Assembly: GCF_024055635.1 (NCBI RefSeq)
Contig: NZ_JAMXMB010000003.1
Coordinates: 62,001 to 126,000, forward strand
DNA length: 64,000 nucleotides
Reading direction: 5' to 3'
Origin: Microbacterium yannicii
GTDB lineage: Bacteria > Actinomycetota > Actinomycetes > Actinomycetales > Microbacteriaceae
Shown one piece after another: positions 58,861 through 64,000 of this stretch. Under the pieces are notes generated by a model. The model did not search any database, was not told the origin of the DNA, and was given only the letters and a program-made list of their open reading frames with translations. A program made the translations under genes and the position numbers. Positions within the stretch are counted from its first letter, which is position 1. Each line of letters starts with the position of its first letter.

Positions 58861-61683
58861 ATGACGCAGCCGCCGAACCCCGCACCGCTCGATTCCGCAT
58901 CGTTGACCCAGGCGCGCCTGACCGTCGCGCGTCCGTGGGCGCTGCCGGTCGACGAGGTGCTGGAGCATCTCGAGGCTGACGCCGGGGGACTGGACGCCGC
59001 GGACGCTGCGGCACGTCTCGAGATCGCAGGTCCCAACCGCCTGCCCGAGCCGGCGCGCAAGCCGGCTGTGCTGCGCTTTCTGGCCCACTTCAACGACACC
59101 CTGATCTACATCCTGCTGGGCGCCGCCGTCATCAAGGCGCTCATGGGGGACTGGCTCGACTTCTGGGTGATCATGGTCGTCGCGATCATCAACGCGGTGA
59201 TCGGCTACATCCAGGAGGGGCGGGCCGAGAAGGCACTCGCCGGCATCCGCGGGATGCTGTCGGCCGATGCCAGCGCGCGGCGCGACGGCGGCTGGGTCAC
59301 CGTGCCGGCCGCCGACCTGGTTCCCGGCGATGTCGTGCGGCTCATGCCCGGCGACAAGGTGCCGGCCGACCTGCGGCTGCTGCAGGCGTTCCAGCTGCGC
59401 ATCGACGAAGCGGCGCTGACCGGGGAGTCCGTCCCGTCGTCGAAGACCACCGACCCGGCGGCGCCCGAGGCGGGCGTCGGCGACCGTGGTTCGATGGCGT
59501 TCTCGGGCACCATCGTGAGCGCCGGCCAGGGCCGGGGGCTCGTGACCGCGACCGGATCCGACACCGAGCTCGGCCGCATCCAGAGCCTCGCCGACGAAGC
59601 CGAGTCGCTGGCCACCCCACTGACCCGGCAGCTGGACAGCTTCGGCCGCGTGCTCACTGTCGTGATCCTGGCGATGGCCGCCATCATGATGTTGATCGGG
59701 CGTTTCGTGCACGGGATGCCGTATCCCGAGCTCATCTCGGCGGCCATCGGCTTCGCGGTGGCGGCGATCCCCGAGGGGCTGCCGGCACTCGTGACGATCA
59801 CGCTCGCGATCGGCGTGCAGCAGATGGCCCGCCACAACGCCATCACCCGGAAGCTTCCCGCGGTGGAGGCGCTCGGCTCGGTGACCACCGTGTGCTCCGA
59901 CAAGACGGGCACGCTCACCCGCAACGAGATGACCGTGCGGCACATCGTGACACCGCTCGCCGAGTACGACGTCACCGGGCTCGGCTACGTGCCCGAGGGC
60001 GAGATCGTCCGCGCGGGCGCGGGCGCGGGCGCCGGCGCGGGGTCCGCCGCCGTCGAGGCCGGCGCGCCGACCGACCGCGGCGACCTGGCGGCGCTGCTGG
60101 CGATCGCGACCCTCTGCAACGACGCACACATCGTCCGCGGCGACGACGGCGCGTGGAGCCTGGTGGGCGAGCCGACGGAGGGCGCCCTGAAAGTCGTCGC
60201 GATGAAGGGCGGCGTGGGCAGTGCCGGGGGCCGCCGGGTAGCCGTCATCCCGTTCGACTCCGCCAACAAGCTCATGGCGACCCTCAACGAGGGAGCCCGA
60301 TCCGGTGGTGCCGCGGGCGAGGTCTCGCGGGCGATCCTCGTCAAGGGTGCACCCGACCGCCTCCTTGAGCGCTCGCTCACACAGCGCGGCGCCGACGGAT
60401 CCGAGCCCCTCGACCTCGTCCGCTGGAACGCGGCGATCGAGAGGCTGAGCTCACAGGGACTGCGTGTGCTCGCGGCGGCGCGCAAGCCGGTGCGGCCGAC
60501 GACGGAGGAGTTCGCGCTCGACGACCTCATCGACCTCGAGTTCATCGGCCTGTGGGGCATCGTCGACCCGCCTCGGCCGGAAGCGGTCGAGGCCATCGCG
60601 GACTGCCACACCGCCGGCATCCGGGTGAAGATGATCACCGGCGACCACGCCGGCACCGCCCTCGCCATCGCGCACGAGATGGGACTCGCGAGCGCTGACG
60701 CGGAGGTGCTGACCGGCGCGGAGCTCGAGGCCCTGACGCAGGAGCAGCTGCGCGAGGTCGTGCGCGACGTCGACGTGTACGCGCGCACGAGTCCCGAGCA
60801 CAAGATCCGCATCGTGCGCGCGCTGCAGTCGCACGGCGAGGTGGTCGCGATGACCGGCGACGGCGTCAACGACGCTCCCGCGCTGACGCGGGCCGACGTC
60901 GGCATCGCGATGGGCATCAAGGGCACCGAGGCGACCAAGGAGGCCGCCGAGTTCGTGCTGGCCGACGACAACTTCGCGACGATCCGCGGCGCGATCGCCG
61001 AGGGCCGTCGCATCTACGACAACCTGCGCAAGTCGATCGTGTTCCTGCTTCCCACCAACGGGGCGCAGTCGCTCGTGATCCTCGTCGCCGTCCTGTTCGG
61101 ACTCGCGCTGCCCATCACGAGCGTGCAGGTGCTGTGGGTCAACATGGTGACGGCGGTGACGCTCTCCCTCGCACTCGCGTACGAGCCGGCCGAGCGCGGC
61201 ATCATGCGCCGGCCGCCGCGCGCCACCGGGGGACCGATCATCGATCGCCGCGAGCTCGGCTTCGTACTGGTGGTGTCGCTCGTCATCGGCGGCGCCGCGA
61301 TGGGCGTCTTCTACGGCGTCGTCGCCACCGGCGCCGACATCGAGGTGGCGCGCACCGAGGCGGTGCTCATGCTGGCGCTCGGACAGCTCGCCTACCTGTT
61401 CAACTGCCGGTTCCTGAGCCGCTCGAGTCTCACTCTCGACGTGCTGCGCGGCAACCGAGCGGTGTGGTGGTCGGCCATCGCGCTCATCGTGCTGCAGGTG
61501 ATCTACACGTACGTGCCGTTCATGAACCTGCTGTTCGACTCGCGGCCGCTGGCCGCGGCATCCTGGATCCTCCCCATCGTGGTGTCGATCGGCATCTTCC
61601 TCGCGGTCGAGGCGCTCAAGGCGGTGCTGCGGGCGCGGGCCGGCTCATCACCTGCGATCGACACGCTCGAAGCCGGCTCATAG
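58861..61683 (+). CDS. P-type cation-transporting ATPase (type II, Ca/Na-like)
   Basis: A 940-residue P2-type ATPase. It has an N-terminal cation-ATPase domain, the LTGES actuator motif near residue 185, PEGLP in M4 near 305, phosphorylation site SDKTGTLTRNEM near 345, the ATP-binding KGAPDR region, MITGDHAGTA and MTGDGVNDAP near 660, and a C-terminal helix bundle with VLWVNMVTAVTLSLALAYEP in M6. Ten TM helices in total. M4 PEGLP and M6 NxxxxxxLA suggest Ca or Na/K-type specificity; the ion is not certain. A Gly-Ala microrepeat sits after the phosphorylation domain. GGAAGGA precedes the ATG. Confidence 0.92.
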   Translation: MTQPPNPAPLDSASLTQARLTVARPWALPVDEVLEHLEADAGGLDAADAAARLEIAGPNRLPEPARKPAVLRFLAHFNDTLIYILLGAAVIKALMGDWLDFWVIMVVAIINAVIGYIQEGRAEKALAGIRGMLSADASARRDGGWVTVPAADLVPGDVVRLMPGDKVPADLRLLQAFQLRIDEAALTGESVPSSKTTDPAAPEAGVGDRGSMAFSGTIVSAGQGRGLVTATGSDTELGRIQSLADEAESLATPLTRQLDSFGRVLTVVILAMAAIMMLIGRFVHGMPYPELISAAIGFAVAAIPEGLPALVTITLAIGVQQMARHNAITRKLPAVEALGSVTTVCSDKTGTLTRNEMTVRHIVTPLAEYDVTGLGYVPEGEIVRAGAGAGAGAGSAAVEAGAPTDRGDLAALLAIATLCNDAHIVRGDDGAWSLVGEPTEGALKVVAMKGGVGSAGGRRVAVIPFDSANKLMATLNEGARSGGAAGEVSRAILVKGAPDRLLERSLTQRGADGSEPLDLVRWNAAIERLSSQGLRVLAAARKPVRPTTEEFALDDLIDLEFIGLWGIVDPPRPEAVEAIADCHTAGIRVKMITGDHAGTALAIAHEMGLASADAEVLTGAELEALTQEQLREVVRDVDVYARTSPEHKIRIVRALQSHGEVVAMTGDGVNDAPALTRADVGIAMGIKGTEATKEAAEFVLADDNFATIRGAIAEGRRIYDNLRKSIVFLLPTNGAQSLVILVAVLFGLALPITSVQVLWVNMVTAVTLSLALAYEPAERGIMRRPPRATGGPIIDRRELGFVLVVSLVIGGAAMGVFYGVVATGADIEVARTEAVLMLALGQLAYLFNCRFLSRSSLTLDVLRGNRAVWWSAIALIVLQVIYTYVPFMNLLFDSRPLAAASWILPIVVSIGIFLAVEALKAVLRARAGSSPAIDTLEAGS
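60012..60042 (+). repeat. GCGGGC-type microrepeat in the P-type ATPase gene
   Basis: Tandem GCGGGC-like hexamers encode an AGAGAGAGAG stretch between the phosphorylation site and the nucleotide-binding domain. Confidence 0.6.
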
Positions 61684-61765
61684 GAGTCGTTGGCAGGATC
61701 TCTCCCAGACGCTCCGGCGTCGCCATCCGCACCGACCCGAGCCGACCCGAGCCAGGAGGACCGTC

Positions 61766-62248
61766 ATGATCCGCACCGCACTCGCTTCCCGCCCCGTCCG
61801 AGCCGGAGCGGCGCTGACCGCCGCCGCCGGCATCGCCCTCCTCGCCGGCTGCGCGCCGCAGGCCTCCGAGGCCGAAGAGCCGGCCACGCCGGAGGCCTCC
61901 GAGACCACGGGCACCTCGGACGGCACCGGCACAGGCGCGTCCGGCTCCGGCTCGTACGCCGACGGCACGTACACGGCCGACGGCTCGTATGCGACGCCCG
62001 AGTCGGTCGAGACGATCGCGGTCACCGTGACCCTCGAGGACGACGTCATCACGACCGTCAAAGTCGCCGGCGACCCGCAGAAGCGCGAGTCGGAGCAGTT
62101 CCAGGGCCAGTTCATCGGCGGGATCGCCGACGTCGTCGTCGGGCACGACATCGACGACATCCAGGTCAGCCGCGTGGCGGGATCGTCGCTCACCAGCGGC
62201 GGCTTCAACGACGCCATCGAGACCATCAAGTCCGAGGCGGCGAAGTAG
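61766..62248 (+). CDS. FMN-binding domain lipoprotein
   Basis: A 160-residue exported lipoprotein: signal peptide with lipobox LLAGC (Cys29), a Glu/Thr/Gly-rich linker (about 30-65), and an FMN-binding domain (about 70-160) with YADGTYTADGSY near its start. The region SRVAGSSLTSGGFNDAI near residue 140 matches the place where ApbE covalently attaches FMN to Thr or Ser. The next gene is apbE itself, supporting flavinylation. It is probably an electron carrier on the outer face of the membrane. AGGAGG precedes ATG 61766. Confidence 0.87.
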   Translation: MIRTALASRPVRAGAALTAAAGIALLAGCAPQASEAEEPATPEASETTGTSDGTGTGASGSGSYADGTYTADGSYATPESVETIAVTVTLEDDVITTVKVAGDPQKRESEQFQGQFIGGIADVVVGHDIDDIQVSRVAGSSLTSGGFNDAIETIKSEAAK

Positions 62249-62251
62249 GCC

Positions 62252-63154
62252 GTGAGCGCGGCGCCGGACTCCTGGCGCTTCGACGCCATCGGCACGACAT
62301 GGGAGATCGTCACCGAGCATCGTCTGCCGGCGACGGTGCGTGACGAGGTCGCCGCCCGCATCGACGACTTCGATCGCGAATGGTCGCGATTCCGCACCGA
62401 CTCGGTGGTGAGCGCGCTGGCGCGGACGGGAGGGGCCGTGCCCGCGCCGCCGGATGCCGTTCCGATGCTGGAGGCCTTGGCGGCGCTGTCAGCCGCGACG
62501 GCAGGGGCCGTCAACCCGCTCGTCGGGGGATCGCTCGACGCCCTCGGCTACGACGCCGCGTACACACTCCGTGATCGCGAGCCGGCCCCCGCGCCCGCCG
62601 GATGGCAGCAGCTGCTGACCTGGCGGGACGGGCTCCTCGCGCTCAGCGAGCCGACGACGATCGACGTGGGCGCCCTCGGCAAGGGCCGCCTCGTCGACCT
62701 CGTCCTCGGCACCCTCACGTCCACCGTGACGGGCGACATCACGGTGGACGCCGGCGGCGATCTCGCGGTGCGTGGGCGGCCGCAGCGCATCGGGCTCGAG
62801 CATCCCTTCGATCCGCGTCGCGCCATCGGCGTGTGGGAGGTGACGGATGCCGCGCTCTGCGCGTCCGCGGTCAACCGGCGCTCGTGGCCGTCGGCGACGG
62901 GATCCACCACCCTGCACCACGTACTCGATGCCCGCACCGGGCAGCCGGTGCGGGCGATCGCCGCGACGTGGGCCGTGGCGGCAGACGCGATGACGGCCGA
63001 CGCCGTCGCGACGGCGCTGTTCTTCGACGGCGGCCCCCGCCTCGCCCACGAGTGGGGCGTCGAGTGGGTGCGTATGACGACGGATGGCCGCGTCGAGTGG
63101 TCTCCGGGCTGCCGCGCCGACCTGTTCGTTCGACCGAATAGCCTGGAGCAGTGA
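62252..63154 (+). CDS. apbE: FAD:protein FMN transferase
   Basis: A 300-residue ApbE-family enzyme that transfers FMN from FAD to Thr or Ser of extracytoplasmic flavoproteins. The family motifs IGTTWEIV near residue 13, IDVGALGKGRLVDLVL near 140, DITVDAGGDLAVRG near 165 and the late AATWAVAADAMTADAVATAL (metal site) near 230 are all present. No signal peptide is visible, so modification would occur in the cytoplasm unless export differs. GTG 62252 follows the lipoprotein stop by three bases. Its 3' end contains the promoter of the MOSC gene. Confidence 0.9.
   Translation: MSAAPDSWRFDAIGTTWEIVTEHRLPATVRDEVAARIDDFDREWSRFRTDSVVSALARTGGAVPAPPDAVPMLEALAALSAATAGAVNPLVGGSLDALGYDAAYTLRDREPAPAPAGWQQLLTWRDGLLALSEPTTIDVGALGKGRLVDLVLGTLTSTVTGDITVDAGGDLAVRGRPQRIGLEHPFDPRRAIGVWEVTDAALCASAVNRRSWPSATGSTTLHHVLDARTGQPVRAIAATWAVAADAMTADAVATALFFDGGPRLAHEWGVEWVRMTTDGRVEWSPGCRADLFVRPNSLEQ
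63139..63144 (+). promoter_or_regulatory. Leaderless -10 (TAGCCT) inside apbE for the MOSC gene
   Basis: TAGCCT ends six bases before GTG 63151 and lies within the last codons of apbE. Confidence 0.6.
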
Positions 63155-63717
63155 CCGACCCTCGCCCCGAACCCCTCGCCGGACACGTCGTCGCGGTGGC
63201 ACGCGACGACGCGCATCGCTTCAGCAAGCCGACGCGCGAGAGCATCACCCTCATCGCCGGCATCGGCGTCGAAGGCGATGCCCACGCCGGCACCACCGTG
63301 CAGCACCTGTCCCGCATCCGACGCGACCCGACGACGCCCAATCTCCGCCAGGTGCACCTGATCCACGCCGAGCTGTTCGACGACATGGCCGAACGCGGTC
63401 ACGAGGTGCACGCCGGGGCGCTGGGTGAGAATGTCACCACCGCCGGCATCGATCTGCTCGGACTCTCGCGCGGCACACGACTCGCTCTCGGCGCGGAGGC
63501 CGTGGTCGAGATCACCGGTCTGCGCAACCCGTGCGTCCAGATCGACGGCATCTCCGAAGGGCTGATGAAGGAGCTCGTCCACCTCGATGACACCGGCGCG
63601 ACCGTGCGCCTCGCCGGCGTCATGTCGGTCATCTTCGAGGGCGGCGTCGTGCGCCCGGGCGACGACATCCGCGTCATTCCCCCTGCCGGCCGCCCCGAGC
63701 CCCTGCAGCCGGTCTGA
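63151..63717 (+). CDS. MOSC-domain protein
   Basis: A 188-residue MOSC protein (molybdenum cofactor sulfurase C-terminal type, YiiM-like). It has GIGVEGDAHAGTTVQH near residue 38, the VHAGALGENVTTAGIDL segment near 90 and the conserved cysteine in TGLRNPCVQID near 130, which binds Mo cofactor or carries a persulfide. Single-domain MOSC proteins reduce N-hydroxylated compounds or transfer sulfur. GTG 63151 overlaps the apbE stop by four bases and also has a leaderless promoter, giving two ways of expression. Confidence 0.9.
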   Translation: MTDPRPEPLAGHVVAVARDDAHRFSKPTRESITLIAGIGVEGDAHAGTTVQHLSRIRRDPTTPNLRQVHLIHAELFDDMAERGHEVHAGALGENVTTAGIDLLGLSRGTRLALGAEAVVEITGLRNPCVQIDGISEGLMKELVHLDDTGATVRLAGVMSVIFEGGVVRPGDDIRVIPPAGRPEPLQPV

Positions 63718-63721
63718 GCGC

Positions 63722-64000
63722 ATGGGAACCCTCACCGCCGTCTGGAACCGCATCTTCGCGGTGCTCGGCCGCCTGTCGATGTACCGCCTGGTGTACTTCG
63801 CGCTCGCTGCGCTCGCCGTCGTGGCATTGCTGCTGTCGTTCTTCGGCCTCGTCGGCCCTGACCCCCTGCAGCTCGTCGTGACCCTCGCGGTGCTCTCGGC
63901 CGTGTGCGTGGGGGTGGATGCCGCGGCCCAGCGGGTGCTCAACCTGCCCTGGCGCCTGGAATCGTCGCTCATCACGGCGCACATCCTGCTGTTCGTGCTG
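63722..64000 (+). CDS. N-terminal part of a membrane flavin oxidoreductase (RnfD/NqrB-like helices), cut by the window
   Basis: ATG 63722, four bases after the MOSC stop, opens a frame that runs off the window. The 93 visible residues begin MGTLTAVWNRIFAVLGRLSM, contain TM helices at about 20-42 and 50-68, and include VGVDAAAQRVLNLPWRLESS before a third helix. The pattern resembles the RnfD/NqrB-like membrane part that in actinobacteria precedes a ferredoxin-reductase domain. Next to an FMN-binding lipoprotein and apbE, it would feed electrons from NAD(P)H across the membrane. Only the start is seen, so the assignment is tentative. Confidence 0.55.
   Translation, partial: MGTLTAVWNRIFAVLGRLSMYRLVYFALAALAVVALLLSFFGLVGPDPLQLVVTLAVLSAVCVGVDAAAQRVLNLPWRLESSLITAHILLFVL

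Overview
The window is chromosomal DNA of a high-GC actinobacterium, most likely a Microbacteriaceae member close to Microbacterium. The evidence is the very high GC content, tightly packed genes with many ATGA/GTGA overlaps, frequent GTG starts, the recurrent word GGATGCC/GGCATCC, and the string pmt-rsmI-metG-tatD-rsmA-ispE-ABC-F-tRNA-Gln-glmU-prs in actinobacterial order. I see no prophage, insertion sequence, CRISPR array or rRNA. Apart from a frameshift in the ATP-dependent DNA ligase gene (near 2770), all genes read as intact; the genes at the two window edges are cut.

Layout. 1-2.2 kb: small oxidoreductase/membrane operon (LLM flavin enzyme, DoxX-like protein, TIGR01777 epimerase). 2.3-3.8 kb: frameshifted ligase. 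3.8-7.9 kb: CitAB-type two-component system divergent from a CitMHS citrate transporter. 7.9-9.3 kb: degenerate alpha/beta hydrolase and a class III sirtuin. 9.3-17.4 kb: two complete paralogous sugar ABC cassettes (binding lipoprotein, single-domain ATPase, permease) headed by a ROK repressor. 17.6-25.4 kb: GlcD-like oxidase, hydrolase, NYN/OST-HTH protein, Gfo/Idh dehydrogenase, MetY, thiosulfate sulfurtransferase, quinone reductase. 25.5-29.5 kb: HrpA helicase. 29.6-33.1 kb: five-gene operon of CPBP protease, membrane protein, winged-helix regulator and ABC exporter. 33.1-37.6 kb: aldo/keto reductase, MmyB-type regulator divergent from a short-chain reductase, YyaL-like protein. 37.6-58.8 kb: conserved housekeeping string interrupted by accessory genes (Nudix, two MFS transporters, phosphoesterase, Stealth phosphotransferase, second aldo/keto reductase, Eis-type acetyltransferase, DUF427). 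58.9-64 kb: P-type cation ATPase, then FMN-binding lipoprotein, ApbE, a MOSC protein and the start of a membrane flavin oxidoreductase.

How genes are started. A very consistent signal appears in front of more than twenty genes: a -10 hexamer of the form TANNNT (mostly TAGNCT) ending 6-9 nt, usually exactly 6, before an ATG or GTG, with no Shine-Dalgarno sequence. This is the signature of leaderless mRNAs. It fixes several start codons and exposes compact arrangements: a bidirectional promoter between pmt and rsmI whose -10 boxes overlap, a promoter made from the stop codon of the ROK gene, and an internal promoter in apbE.

Other structure worth reading. Copies of a REP-like palindrome core (TTCGACAGGCTCAG) lie inside hrpA (twice), the TatD gene and an aldo/keto reductase gene, always in the frame that encodes STGS, with complementary changes in the flanking arms. 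The Pmt N-terminus is built from seven 15-bp repeats. tRNA-Gln(UUG) ends one nucleotide before the glmU ATG. Candidate operators sit at the ROK, sugar-ABC, CPBP-operon, cit and MmyB/SDR promoters. The best candidate for an undescribed system is the CPBP-protease/wHTH/ABC operon at 29.6-33.1 kb; the best candidate for a sequence-level novelty is the in-frame intragenic palindrome family.
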